Shown here in pieces: positions 55,188-63,829 of a DNA stretch of 64,000 nt (within the stretch, counting starts at the first letter, position 1; the number at the start of each line of letters is the position of its first letter). The stretch lies in the NCBI GenBank assembly GCA_016929595.1, contig JAFGIN010000122.1, positions 55,907 to 119,906 on the forward strand. Reading direction: 5' to 3'. The stretch comes from Chitinispirillaceae bacterium. GTDB lineage: Bacteria > Fibrobacterota > Chitinivibrionia > Chitinivibrionales > Chitinispirillaceae. The translations under genes and the position numbers were made by a program. Below the pieces are notes generated by a model. The model saw only the letters and a list, made by a program, of their open reading frames with translations. It was not told the origin of the DNA and made no database searches.

Positions 55188-55988
55188 TTACTTAATCTCA
55201 TCAAGATATTTTTTTGCACGCGTAACGTACTCACTGCCGGGATACCGATCAACCAGTTTTTTCAGTTCCTCAACCGCAGGCCCCTGCTGTCCCATTTTTA
55301 AAAATGAGAGTCCGATTTTCAATTGTGCATCATCAGCCTTGGGACTGTTTTTAAACTCAGAAACCTTCCTGAATGAAACAATAGCAGATGCAAAGTCACC
55401 CAAAGCGTAGAAACACTCCCCTTTCCAGTAACATGCATTATCAGCGTACTGCCCCGAGGGATATTGATTAAGCATATCATCAAAAAGTTTAATCGCCTGA
55501 TCATACTGCCGGTTATTGAATGTCCGTAACGCCGTCTGGTAAACCTCATACTCGGAAGATGTGACCAGATCGGCTGCACTCGATGGAGAAAAGGTGGGGT
55601 CACTTTTCCGGGCAGTTCTGGAAACGGATTTCGGAGGTGTATACCCCGGCATTGCCTGAAGAACTTTTATCTGAGCCTGAAGATCCTTGAAGGCTTCAAC
55701 AAGATACGAGAGGCGATTTTCAATCTCTTCTATCTTCGCAGCTGATACAGAAGAAATCTCTTCAGATAGAACTATCTGTTTATTATCAAGTTCAGTTGTT
55801 TTGTTTGACAACACCTCAACATCAAGTTTCGCTTCCTGCGCCAGCTTGAGAGCTTCATCAGAGTTCTCTTTGACCTGGATAACATCGATTTCAGGAAGTA
55901 ACGCCTCATTTTGAATCTGTTTCATTGATCCGGCACAACCAATCAACAGTGACAAATAAGCAATCAGGGCTACATTTTTACAAATCAT
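55188..55988 (-). CDS. CpoB/YbgF-like tol-pal associated lipoprotein
   Basis: 266 aa from the Met that gives a lipoprotein signal (lipobox 'LIGC', Cys about 19); a frame-long extension to 56102 lacks such a signal. Coiled coil at about 40-125 ('LSEEISSVSAAKIEEIENRLSYLVEAFKDLQAQIKVL'), then three TPR units (about 155-265, 'EVYQTALRTFNNRQYDQAIKLFDDMLNQYPSGQYADNACYWKGECFYALGDF'). This is the CpoB/YbgF layout, linking peptidoglycan synthesis with outer-membrane constriction. No tol-pal genes are adjacent, so the assignment rests on domains. Confidence 0.78.
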   Translation of the reverse strand: MICKNVALIAYLSLLIGCAGSMKQIQNEALLPEIDVIQVKENSDEALKLAQEAKLDVEVLSNKTTELDNKQIVLSEEISSVSAAKIEEIENRLSYLVEAFKDLQAQIKVLQAMPGYTPPKSVSRTARKSDPTFSPSSAADLVTSSEYEVYQTALRTFNNRQYDQAIKLFDDMLNQYPSGQYADNACYWKGECFYALGDFASAIVSFRKVSEFKNSPKADDAQLKIGLSFLKMGQQGPAVEELKKLVDRYPGSEYVTRAKKYLDEIK

Positions 55989-56215
55989 TTCAGAAAATGC
56001 CTTTTTAAAAGGAGTTCCAGATATCTCACTGATACTATATAATATAAACCTTTGCAGGATATGGTCAAGCTTGATATAAAAATTAATGGAGGACAACTCC
56101 ACTCACCTAAGAAACCTCTTTAATTATTCCTGTTTTCCAGATATACTTTATCGCAGGATGTAACCATTTATGCTACTGTATATACATGTGAAACTGCATC
56201 TTAAGCGAGGATTGA

Positions 56216-57409
56216 GTGGTTCGATACAACATCGATGATATTCACGAAGAGATGGTTCTTGGAGAATCGATTTTTCTCCCTACAGGCGAATTACTGCTGG
56301 CAGCAGGATATCACATCAAGGAGCGTTACAGGGAACGACTGAAACAATTGGGATACAGAAACATCCTTATTGAGATGGAAGGAACAGAATCGATTGTCCC
56401 GGAATCCACTGTATCTGACACTGCCCAGAGAGAGATGCACACCTCTCTTGAAATGAGCGGAAAAGATCTCGGCAATGCTTTGCAGCAATTCAGGAACCGC
56501 AGTGTTGAAAAAGTCAGAGATATTTTTAAAGACAACAAAAAGGTTCTTAATAAATTCCTGATGACCTCCGGGACCGGAAAAGCACTTGAACAATTTATTG
56601 ATGAGATCATGAATCAACCTTCCATTTTGCTCAATCTCAGCGCATTGAAACAAGCAGAACCGGGACTTTTTACACATGCAATAAATGTAACCATTACGTC
56701 TCTCTGTATTGGTAAAAAATTCAGGTTTTCTTACGAAGAGATGAAACAACTGGGGATTGGGGCGATCAACTGTGATATAGGACTGGTAGCGCTTCCAAAA
56801 GAGATGTTTGAAAAATCATTTGCAACGTTCAATGATGAAGAGCTGAAACAGTACCGCCAGCACACAGTCTTCGGTTTTCTTATGCTCTCACAAAATCCCT
56901 CAATCCCATCGACAAGCTCCGCAGTAGCACTGCAGCACCATGAGCGCGAGGATGGAAGCGGCTATCCGCAAGGTTTGCGGGGAGATAATCGTCCTCCGTC
57001 GAAAGATATTTCAAGAAAAAATGTTATCCATCGTTTTGCAGAGATCGTTGCAGTTGCTGATGTTTATGACTCTCTGATTTCCGGACGTCACATCGAAGAT
57101 ATTAAACCATGCGAACCCCGTGTTGCAATCAGGCAGATCATTCAAATGAGTGGTACTACCCTGAATTCAGAAATTGTCAAAACCCTGGTTTCAATAATAC
57201 CACTTTTCCCTGTAGGTGCAAGGATCAAAGTTACCAATGCACCCTCACCGCAATTAAACGGCTACTGCGGAGTTGTTGCGAAAGATAATCATGACAACCT
57301 CGAATGCCCTCAGATCATCCTTTACGAAACAAAAAACCATGTAAAAATCAAACCGATACTTGTTGACACATCAAAATACAGCGGATTTACTCTGGAACTG
57401 ATTCTTTAA
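56216..57409 (+). CDS. HD-GYP-family protein with altered HD dyad
   Basis: 397 aa from a GTG placed 6 nt after GCGAGGA. An N-terminal domain (about 1-120, DUF3391-like) precedes the HD-GYP core (about 155-330). The first His region ('FTHAINVTITSLCIG') and 'HHEREDGSGYPQGLRG', 'IVAVADVYDSLISGR' (GYP and later metal ligands) are intact. But the HD dyad reads 'NCDIGLV' instead of 'HDIGK' (codon TGT for Cys). HD-GYP enzymes hydrolyse c-di-GMP. Losing the dyad His suggests weak or no catalysis, perhaps a c-di-GMP receptor. Start and stop are clear; monocistronic. Confidence 0.85.
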   Translation: MVRYNIDDIHEEMVLGESIFLPTGELLLAAGYHIKERYRERLKQLGYRNILIEMEGTESIVPESTVSDTAQREMHTSLEMSGKDLGNALQQFRNRSVEKVRDIFKDNKKVLNKFLMTSGTGKALEQFIDEIMNQPSILLNLSALKQAEPGLFTHAINVTITSLCIGKKFRFSYEEMKQLGIGAINCDIGLVALPKEMFEKSFATFNDEELKQYRQHTVFGFLMLSQNPSIPSTSSAVALQHHEREDGSGYPQGLRGDNRPPSKDISRKNVIHRFAEIVAVADVYDSLISGRHIEDIKPCEPRVAIRQIIQMSGTTLNSEIVKTLVSIIPLFPVGARIKVTNAPSPQLNGYCGVVAKDNHDNLECPQIILYETKNHVKIKPILVDTSKYSGFTLELIL

Positions 57410-57507
57410 CCCGCATTGTCCATTAGATAATAACAGGTAGAATACAGAAGTACATTTTTTAATCCTGTCCTAAAGAACAGGCACACGTAAGTTTGAATGG
57501 CTAATAT

Positions 57508-58158
57508 TTAATTACCTCTGTAATAATTTCCTGAAATAATGATCTTTTCATTTAAAATTGTTGCTTTATCGGAACCAATAACCGCAGTTACCTTCTCACT
57601 GAAAGACTCAGGAGCAGGTACTACGCCATTTAGAGATGATGCCAGAAGCGCAGCCTGCACCGTGTATGATCCCGGTGGTATCGAATTAAACTTAAAAGAG
57701 CCCTGTTGATCAAGCAGAATGTAATATCCTGTTCCGGCTATGAAGACAAGGATGCGCCCGGAACGGGTGCACTCAACTGTACCTTGAAGAGATCCCGAAG
57801 ATCTCATTTCAGATTTATATTCAACTCCCTGTCTGTTAACCGACAAGTGAGCGCTGACTTTATTTACATTGTCAACAACTTGCACATTAAGAACATTTTT
57901 TCCTATGCCATCGAGTTGAAACTTTCCTTCGTCATCAGAAGACAGCACGATTCCAAGTCCACGATCAATATACGGGATATAGCCAGTATCAAACATGTAA
58001 ATTGACGAGAATGGCGGAGTAGAACCCTCAATACTGTTATCACGCATAACCACAGTTGCTCCGTTGGTAGTCTCAACACCGGCGATCTGAATGCAACTGT
58101 ACATCATCACTGAAAGTATCACAAGAAGAGATACACTACTATTCCTGATCAGGTTCAT
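57508..58158 (-). CDS. Lipoprotein with carboxypeptidase-regulatory-like domains, regulator partner
   Basis: 216 aa. Signal with Cys at about 22 ('VMMYSC'), followed by 'GVETTNGATVVM', an ETTNG-type motif seen on lipoproteins beside TIGR02147 regulators in Fibrobacterota. Residues about 70-205 hold two beta-sandwich units ('SSDDEGKFQLDGIGKNVLNVQVVD', 'LDQQGSFKFNSIPPGSYTVQAAL'). Its start overlaps the regulator gene by 20 nt. It may be the envelope output or target of that regulator (inference from linkage). Confidence 0.72.
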   Translation of the reverse strand: MNLIRNSSVSLLVILSVMMYSCIQIAGVETTNGATVVMRDNSIEGSTPPFSSIYMFDTGYIPYIDRGLGIVLSSDDEGKFQLDGIGKNVLNVQVVDNVNKVSAHLSVNRQGVEYKSEMRSSGSLQGTVECTRSGRILVFIAGTGYYILLDQQGSFKFNSIPPGSYTVQAALLASSLNGVVPAPESFSEKVTAVIGSDKATILNEKIIISGNYYRGN

Positions 58159-58981
58159 GATTACCCCGCAGCGGTTTTCTTGAAAGTGGAAACACCTGAA
58201 AATTTACCTGATACACCTTTTCGGGTAAAGTCTCGCTATTCTCTATCTGCCGGATTTTCTCCCGGGCCTCACGGATTATTTCTGTTACACGGTTAAAATT
58301 TTCTTCACCAAGACTCACCGAAAGAGTCGAGATATCCCTCTCCTTTTTGGGAAATCTTACCAGTGCATCTGCACCAAGAGTGGCCATCATCTTTTGAAAC
58401 GACTGAATCGCAGCACTCTCCCATCTGTCACCGGTAGACAAAAAAGTACCGGTTGCCATATACCCCTGGTCCTTTTTTCGTAAAAAACCGGCTTTTTCAA
58501 GAACCTCAAGCGCAACCTCTACTTTTGCACCGCTCACCGTCGGTTCGAGAAACGAACCAAGCTGTCCCGGATCAGAAACATCCGGGACTATTTTGATAAG
58601 TTCAAAAAGAGCAACATAGTACCACTGCTCAAAAAAATGAAATTTATCATCCGGAATACAGTGACGCATCTGTTTGCGAAACGCCATGAGTTCATTGTAT
58701 AAATTCTCTTTTTCAACACTGTCACTGCATTGCTGAAATTTTAACAAAAGACGAAAATACGCTTCCTCACGATGCCGCAGCCCCAGCCATTCGATAATTT
58801 TTGGCAGCACAGATCCACCGATACCCCGTGTACCATTGAGAATCCTTGTAAAAGTACCGGATGGCACTCCACATTTTTCAGCCGCACAGCGGGATGAATA
58901 ACCGGAATTTTTCTTTTTTTTCTCTAAAAGAAAATCCCGTATATACTCCCGGTAATCTGTGTAAGCATAGAGAGAGTTCAT
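58139..58981 (-). CDS. TIGR02147-family transcriptional-regulator-like protein
   Basis: 280 aa, the usual length of TIGR02147 proteins, which are expanded in Fibrobacter. The N-terminal HTH (about 5-70) shows 'YTDYREYIRDFLLEKKKKNSGYSSRCAAEKCGVPSGTFTRILNGTRGI'; the middle has 'FYHWRE…YFRLLLKF'-like segments and the C-terminus 'LSVSLGEENFNRVTEIIREAREKIRQIENSE…VYQVNFQVFPLSR'. DNA binding is plausible but little tested for the family. It starts 4 nt from the secreted-protein stop and overlaps the downstream lipoprotein, so it belongs to the serpin operon. Confidence 0.87.
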   Translation of the reverse strand: MNSLYAYTDYREYIRDFLLEKKKKNSGYSSRCAAEKCGVPSGTFTRILNGTRGIGGSVLPKIIEWLGLRHREEAYFRLLLKFQQCSDSVEKENLYNELMAFRKQMRHCIPDDKFHFFEQWYYVALFELIKIVPDVSDPGQLGSFLEPTVSGAKVEVALEVLEKAGFLRKKDQGYMATGTFLSTGDRWESAAIQSFQKMMATLGADALVRFPKKERDISTLSVSLGEENFNRVTEIIREAREKIRQIENSETLPEKVYQVNFQVFPLSRKPLRGNHEPDQE

Positions 58982-58985
58982 GGCA

Positions 58986-59603
58986 CTACTTTCTCTTTAT
59001 GATACGAAGAGATACATCTCCATGTTTCATCTCATTTCGTAACTTTTGCACTCTTGATTGCGATATCGATCTTCCATTGAGTAAAAAACTCCTGTCAACT
59101 GATGTTTTCCGTATTCCATTTGCCATTTGGCGCCCTGGCAACGTATACACCGATGCGATTTCCGCATTCCGGACAGTACCCTGAAGATCAGTAAATTCTG
59201 CACTCAGCACACCAAAAACAGAATTTTCTTCCAGACCGGCAATTTTAAATTCGATACATAGTAACTCGGAATTATCAATAGTCACTTTCCCCATTGCAGA
59301 CAAGGTAATTTTCACCTGGTAATTTGCTCTGTTTATTGATGCACCGATTGCAATCGATGTCAATGGTGAATATACAGATGCATTATCAATATCCACCTGT
59401 GCCTTATACCCGCAGGTGATCAGACCGCTTTTAATTGTTCCAAGTGAACTTCCTGTAATACGAACCTTATACTCTGAACCTGTTTTTTCAACCGAGTAAC
59501 TGATCTTCGGAGCCGCAAACACACTGCCGACAGTTACCATTATAAAAACACAAAAAACCTGCCGTATCCGGCAGGTAAGACAATCCATTAACAGTTGTAT
59601 CAT
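58986..59603 (-). CDS. Secreted beta-sandwich protein (cohesin-like), second gene of the serpin operon
   Basis: 205 aa from the Met 7 nt after the serpin stop (GTGACGC before ATG), giving a signal peptide (about 6-30, '…VGSVFA-AP'); a later Met would destroy it. The mature part (about 33-150) resembles a cohesin-like or type I dockerin-partner beta-sandwich ('YKAQVDIDNASVYSPLTSIAIGASINRANYQVKITLSAMGKVTIDNSELLCIEFKI'), but this is only a fold-level impression. The last 40 residues are basic. The signal-peptide codons contain the 8-bp stem of an intrinsic terminator. Confidence 0.6.
   Translation of the reverse strand: MIQLLMDCLTCRIRQVFCVFIMVTVGSVFAAPKISYSVEKTGSEYKVRITGSSLGTIKSGLITCGYKAQVDIDNASVYSPLTSIAIGASINRANYQVKITLSAMGKVTIDNSELLCIEFKIAGLEENSVFGVLSAEFTDLQGTVRNAEIASVYTLPGRQMANGIRKTSVDRSFLLNGRSISQSRVQKLRNEMKHGDVSLRIIKRK
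59551..59576 (-). terminator. Intrinsic terminator inside the signal-peptide codons of the next gene
   Basis: Perfect 8-bp stem ACCTGCCG / CGGCAGGT with TATC loop, followed on the minus strand by TTTTTTGTG. It lies 35 nt after the serpin stop but within the open reading frame of the gene starting at 59603. It can act as serpin terminator or as an attenuator of the downstream genes. Confidence 0.7.
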
Positions 59604-59610
59604 GCGTCAC

Positions 59611-60942
59611 TCACTTTGTTATAGTTGGATCAAGTACACGTCCCATAAATAGAATCGACTTTGTTTGAGTATCACGTATCAGATAGATAAACGGACGATC
59701 TGCAATGAAAATCTTCGGTGCAGATACTGATGTTGTCGCGAATACAACACCCGTTGCAGCTGCAGCTTCTGTTCCATTTTCATTAACCTTTATAAAAGCC
59801 TTATGAACAACATCGCTTACATAAAGAAATGTTTCACTCATTCCCGAAAAGTCAGCATCTGTTTCACTGAAAGCATCTTCCATCCCCATAGCCACAAGCG
59901 CATTTTTAAGAGAGATCGATGAGGTTGAAAATTCAAACCGTGGAATTTTGACAGGTGGTAATGGTATAAGATTAAGACTATTGATTAATGTATCGATCAT
60001 CTGCCTTGAAAGCTTACGTTCAAAATAATCAAACGCCCCTAAATCCGGAAGTAAAATATCCATTACCAGCCGATCTCCGGAATACGGAAGCTCAAGAATT
60101 CTCGTACTGTCTACTCTTCCATAAAGATGCTTGGGTACTTTTTCATCTGTGACAATGGAGTCACCAAGCGTCATCATAGGTACACTGACTGCACTGCCAT
60201 CTTTACGGGTAAAAGTCTCGGTTTTAGTCCTGGACACATCAAATTTTACCTTCCAGTCGGCAAGAAAGTAGATCGCATTGGTGAGCACCACCCGGGTCAG
60301 CCCATTAATGCTGCCATCGGGAAGAAGATCATTTATCCGATTGTTTGTCTGCTCACTCACCCAGTCATTTATAATTATCCTTGAAGAATCGGTTTTTTCG
60401 GAGAAATTCAACAGATTTACACCTGCGCCATAGTTAAGTTCCATCTTGTCCAGATACCCCATTTTCAGGGCAAACCCCTGTCCGTTATGAGACCAGATAC
60501 TGTTAACATTTTTAAACTCAAGGTTATCCACCGTTGCAGCATGCGATTCAATACTCTGGTCAAGACCATTGAGAGCAGCATGAAAATCGTCAGCAGGTAA
60601 CTGTATTGAAAGCGCCTTTCTGATCTGCAGATCCGTTCCCCCCCTGGCACCTGCATCAGCCATTCCCAGCGCACTTACAATACTGAACGGTGAGAAAAAC
60701 AGGTTTCCGTTCTGACTTTCAGCGAGCTGAGAATACATTTTTGATGCAAACTCATTGTTGGATGCGGCCTGTACACTTATACGATTATCGTCCGAAGCAA
60801 CAGCTTCCCTGACCGCTGATTGCGATCTGTGTACAATAAATTTTGGTGAACCGGTATCGTCATTATTTTCGGAAACAGGGTTTTCTGAACATCCGACTAT
60901 AGCAATAGCCGCCGCAAGACCGAGTAATTTTTTATACGACAT
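59611..60942 (-). CDS. Secreted serpin (serine protease inhibitor), probable lipoprotein
   Basis: 443 aa from 'MSYKKLLGLAAA', preceded by AAAAGGAGGA; an upstream Met at 60990 is not needed. Lipobox 'IVGC' (Cys about 17). Serpin core throughout, e.g. 'FASKMYSQLAESQNGNLFFSPFSIVSALGMADAGARGGTDLQIRKAL', 'VVLTNAIYFLADWKVKFD', and the shutter and gate strands. Hinge 'NENGTEAAAATG' is the inhibitory type (small residues at P15-P9). The reactive loop ends near 'TSVSAPKIFIADRPF'; P1 is probably Ala or Ser, suggesting elastase/subtilisin-like targets. It would protect surface proteins from proteases. First gene of an operon. Confidence 0.92.
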   Translation of the reverse strand: MSYKKLLGLAAAIAIVGCSENPVSENNDDTGSPKFIVHRSQSAVREAVASDDNRISVQAASNNEFASKMYSQLAESQNGNLFFSPFSIVSALGMADAGARGGTDLQIRKALSIQLPADDFHAALNGLDQSIESHAATVDNLEFKNVNSIWSHNGQGFALKMGYLDKMELNYGAGVNLLNFSEKTDSSRIIINDWVSEQTNNRINDLLPDGSINGLTRVVLTNAIYFLADWKVKFDVSRTKTETFTRKDGSAVSVPMMTLGDSIVTDEKVPKHLYGRVDSTRILELPYSGDRLVMDILLPDLGAFDYFERKLSRQMIDTLINSLNLIPLPPVKIPRFEFSTSSISLKNALVAMGMEDAFSETDADFSGMSETFLYVSDVVHKAFIKVNENGTEAAAATGVVFATTSVSAPKIFIADRPFIYLIRDTQTKSILFMGRVLDPTITK

Positions 60943-61736
60943 GTATATCCTCCTTTTAAAAATATGGTAAATCATGTTAACAATCATCAAGTTCTATTAT
61001 CAATATACCATCATGGCACCAAAAAAGATATAGCGTTAACAACATACTGCTTCCTAATTATGGAAGCACCATATTTTTTATATATTATTTATTTTCAACT
61101 CTTTATATAGACTTAAATATATTTTAAACAGATTATTTTCATTGTTTTTGGAAGCACAATGCAGCTTAAATTGTATTACCGGTATTAAGTGTTGCATGCA
61201 AGGATCTGTTGATCCTCAGCTCCCTGACACTTTTTTATGAAACACTTCCGGGAACAGTGAAGTCGCATCACATTTGCGCTTATTTATCTACCCGACAGGA
61301 ATATTGAAAACACCTCCGTTAATGTATTTTTAAGAAAAAGGTATACCTCTAAAAAAAAACTTTCAGATAAGCAGATGAGCGGTCTTCAGCAGAAAAAGCA
61401 TTCCGGCAAGCATTCCGTTTTTTATGCCCTGATTGCTAAAGAGTGTAAAGACACCAGATTTTACAAAGAAATCATAAAAGAGTGCGGCTATTTCAGAAGA
61501 TTTATCGATAAGAAACAGGTTACTGCTAAGCAGGTATTCAGTAGTCAGAATATGAGGGAAATAAAAACACTTAAAAAAGTGTATCAAACCATTACATTAG
61601 AAGAAATATTCCCTTTTTTGTCATTTGACTGGATTCTGTATTCTGACTCCTGTGCAGTTCCATTGTTTTTTTCCTTTTAGTGTATTTCGTGTTTTTCGTG
61701 GTTAGAATCTTCATTTTTCTGATTTATTTTTTTATG
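60943..61736. other. Long AT-rich intergenic region
   Basis: 794 bp without a gene I trust. Plus-strand frame 61375-61680 and a minus-strand overlap have poor coding character. 'TTTCGTGTTTTTCGTGGTTAG' at about 61684-61704 is a widely seen non-coding motif. The serpin-operon promoter should lie at its left end. Confidence 0.45.
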
Positions 61737-62591
61737 TCAGGAAATCGAAGGGGTAGTCGAATCCTCATCTGCATCATTTACCCTGATGACTATAAAACCA
61801 TCAACTATTCCAAATCGTCTGAACCCACTGGGGAATCCATAGAATCCTGACGCATCAAACGGTAGTCCCGGTACTTTTCCTTTCAGAGTACCGCTTTCAA
61901 TCTTACTGAGCCTGATATAATCATTCACAGACCAGGCTGTCTCGGGATCATGAACGATAATGACTGATGAATCAGCTTCTTTACCGTTGTGTCCATACCC
62001 TGCGAATGTAACCCAGTGACCACCTTTACGTGTATACGTATTCGTTTTTTTGCTGTATTCATACCAGCCGAAATTAATAAGCACTGCATCATTGTTGAAG
62101 AGAGACAAACGCGCTGTGTCCAGAGAGGGAACTTCACGCTCATTCTGGAATTTTTTCCCGGCCAGTCTCCATCCAAAATGTTGAATCGAAACATCTTTAC
62201 ATCCACTTTCATCCAGTAGTTTCTTCAGTCCCCTGCAGATCTGTGAAGGTCCGGAACCATCCTTGTCGGTATTAATATATAATTGTGAGCCCAGCTTCTT
62301 GATCAACTCATATTGTTGACGTTTTCCAGTTACCATACTGTCGAGAATATTGAGCTTTGAATATGTTTTCTCCAGCTGTTCAAGAGCATTTGCAGCAGCT
62401 GTTGGCCCGCAATACATCGAACCACCAAGCGGAAATCCACCGAAGGCTTTATCACGCTGATAATAATCCGGAATTGAATTGATACGATCAATGTAAAATT
62501 GTGGAAATGTGTCAACTCTGGCAACCACTGAAGATTGGGCGATGCCCAACATAAGAAACAAAATAACAAGCATTCTGGTAAATGAAATCAT
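61737..62591 (-). CDS. Secreted C39-like cysteine peptidase
   Basis: 284 aa. Signal peptide about 1-24 (…SSVVA). Catalytic residues of the papain-like C39_2 fold are visible: Cys61 ('MYCGPTAAANAL'), His192 ('GGHWVTFAGYG') and Asp215 ('VIIVHDPETAW'). The oxyanion Gln is probably near residue 44 ('QRDKAF'). It probably cleaves peptides outside the cytoplasm; unlike bacteriocin C39 enzymes it has no ABC transporter. Monocistronic. The neighbouring secreted serpin is a possible functional counterpart, but it inhibits a different protease class. Confidence 0.82.
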   Translation of the reverse strand: MISFTRMLVILFLMLGIAQSSVVARVDTFPQFYIDRINSIPDYYQRDKAFGGFPLGGSMYCGPTAAANALEQLEKTYSKLNILDSMVTGKRQQYELIKKLGSQLYINTDKDGSGPSQICRGLKKLLDESGCKDVSIQHFGWRLAGKKFQNEREVPSLDTARLSLFNNDAVLINFGWYEYSKKTNTYTRKGGHWVTFAGYGHNGKEADSSVIIVHDPETAWSVNDYIRLSKIESGTLKGKVPGLPFDASGFYGFPSGFRRFGIVDGFIVIRVNDADEDSTTPSIS

Positions 62592-62724
62592 GATATTTTA
62601 CCCCCACATTAGATAAACATTACATCAGGAACATCGGGTATCAGATCAATACTATCAAAGTACTGAAAAACAGCTTTTTTGCTATTACTGATCTCCCGAA
62701 TGTCCGTGGAAATGAATTTCGAAA

Positions 62725-63474
62725 TCAATGTGGAAAAATTGCAGGGCGGGAATGCATATTTTTGGGCCATTGAAGATCCCAGGGAGCTGAGTACTGTTCC
62801 AGAACAGCCCTTGTTGACTTTTCAGTAAACCAGTTCCCGTTGTCCGGCAAACAGCAGTAACTGAAAACTCTATCATTATAAGTGAATCGCATCGCATAGG
62901 AGTGAAGATATGGACGATCTGGCTGAACCCCATACATATTATCTTTTCCGTAAATCTTATCCCCCAAAACCGGAACCCCTATGGATTTAAGGGCAACCCG
63001 GATCTGATGCGTTCTTCCAGTCCGGATCCTAATAACATACATACGGAATCCATTCCCCAGTCCGCAGCTGAAAAAGTGCGTGATGGCAGGATTTACTTTT
63101 GAATGTGTCAGCTTCCACATACCACTCCTGAGCGGTACCATATCTCCGGAAATTGTTCCCTGCTTTTTTTTAGGCTTATTTCCAGCAATTGCGCAATAGT
63201 ATTTCTCAATCGAATGGGTTGTAAAAAGTGACGACAATACTGATGCTGCAGCACGATTCCGGGCAAAAAGCAAAAGTCCTGAAGTCATACTGTCAAGACG
63301 ATGGACAGGATACAATCCGGTAATATCCAGATCCTGTCTGACAAGGTCACACAAACCCGAATCGTTTGTGCCTTTATGAAAATCAACATTGCAATTTTTG
63401 TTGATAACTATAAAATCTGACTGGGTATCGACCAACGTGAATTTGTCACTATTTTGCATTATATTTCTTATCAA
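62725..63474 (-). CDS. RluA-family RNA pseudouridine synthase (TIGR01621-like)
   Basis: 249 aa. 'DFIVINKNCNVDFH' at the start, catalytic block 'YPVHRLDSMTSGLLLFARN' with Asp61 as nucleophile (HRLDS instead of the usual HRLDR/HRLDK), 'KYYCAIAGNKPKKKQGTI', and 'IRTGRTHQIRVALKSIGVPVLGDKIYG'. It isomerises uridine in rRNA or tRNA; the exact site is not predictable. No S4 domain, and the size matches the short RluA/TIGR01621 type. Its promoter region contains the terminator of the next small gene. Confidence 0.87.
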   Translation of the reverse strand: MIRNIMQNSDKFTLVDTQSDFIVINKNCNVDFHKGTNDSGLCDLVRQDLDITGLYPVHRLDSMTSGLLLFARNRAAASVLSSLFTTHSIEKYYCAIAGNKPKKKQGTISGDMVPLRSGMWKLTHSKVNPAITHFFSCGLGNGFRMYVIRIRTGRTHQIRVALKSIGVPVLGDKIYGKDNMYGVQPDRPYLHSYAMRFTYNDRVFSYCCLPDNGNWFTEKSTRAVLEQYSAPWDLQWPKNMHSRPAIFPH

Positions 63475-63579
63475 AAATGAGGTGTAACAATCTTATTACT
63501 ACTCAGGTACGAAAAACCGCGTTTATGTCAATGTACCTGAACAGTAACCAATTTTTTACTAACAACCTGAAAAATAAAA

Positions 63580-63615
63580 AAAGACAGGATGCTTCACCAC
63601 TGGCATCCTGTCTTT
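63580..63615 (-). terminator. Intrinsic terminator of the small disordered-protein gene
   Basis: Perfect 13-bp stem AAAGACAGGATGC / GCATCCTGTCTTT with a 10-nt loop, followed on the minus strand by TTTTTATTTT, 25 nt after the stop at 63641. Confidence 0.9.
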
Positions 63616-63640
63616 CATAAAACCCCTGCTGAGAATTAAA

Positions 63641-63829
63641 CTACGCCGTAAGATCTACATTTTCACTGCGATCTGATCCTTGAGGTTGTTGGCGTACCTC
63701 GTTTGAGCGCTGATCCGCCTGAGTTTTCTTTTTCTGCTCTTCTGCACGGTTATTCTCTTCGGTACGTTTTTCATTCCGTACCTGCTCGGTACGTATAACG
63801 CCTGAATTTCCTACACCATTTACCTGCAT
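63641..63829 (-). CDS. Small disordered hydrophilic protein
   Basis: 62 aa from 'MQVNGVGNSG', preceded by CAGGGAGGCGCACA; eight upstream codons including another Met are in frame but precede the ribosome site. Almost entirely Glu, Gln, Arg, Asn and Lys with no hydrophobic core, so intrinsically disordered. Strong start signal and strong terminator argue that it is expressed. No homologous family is obvious to me; the 'QVNGVGNSG' start is reminiscent of small flagellar or motility-linked proteins, but this is only a resemblance. Confidence 0.7.
   Translation of the reverse strand: MQVNGVGNSGVIRTEQVRNEKRTEENNRAEEQKKKTQADQRSNEVRQQPQGSDRSENVDLTA

Noticed and set aside
57430..57490. CCTGT…ACAGG hairpin as terminator after the HD-GYP gene
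   Set aside because: Only a 5-bp stem with no T-run on either strand at the right place.
61375..61680. Open frame of 101 codons on the plus strand
   Set aside because: Lys/Phe-rich translation with no family pattern, no ribosome site, overlaps an equally open frame on the other strand; treated as chance in AT-rich DNA.
61684..61704. TTTCGTGTTTTTCGTGGTTAG as a regulatory site
   Set aside because: This motif is a widespread intergenic sequence in many environmental genomes and there is no gene positioned to be controlled by it.
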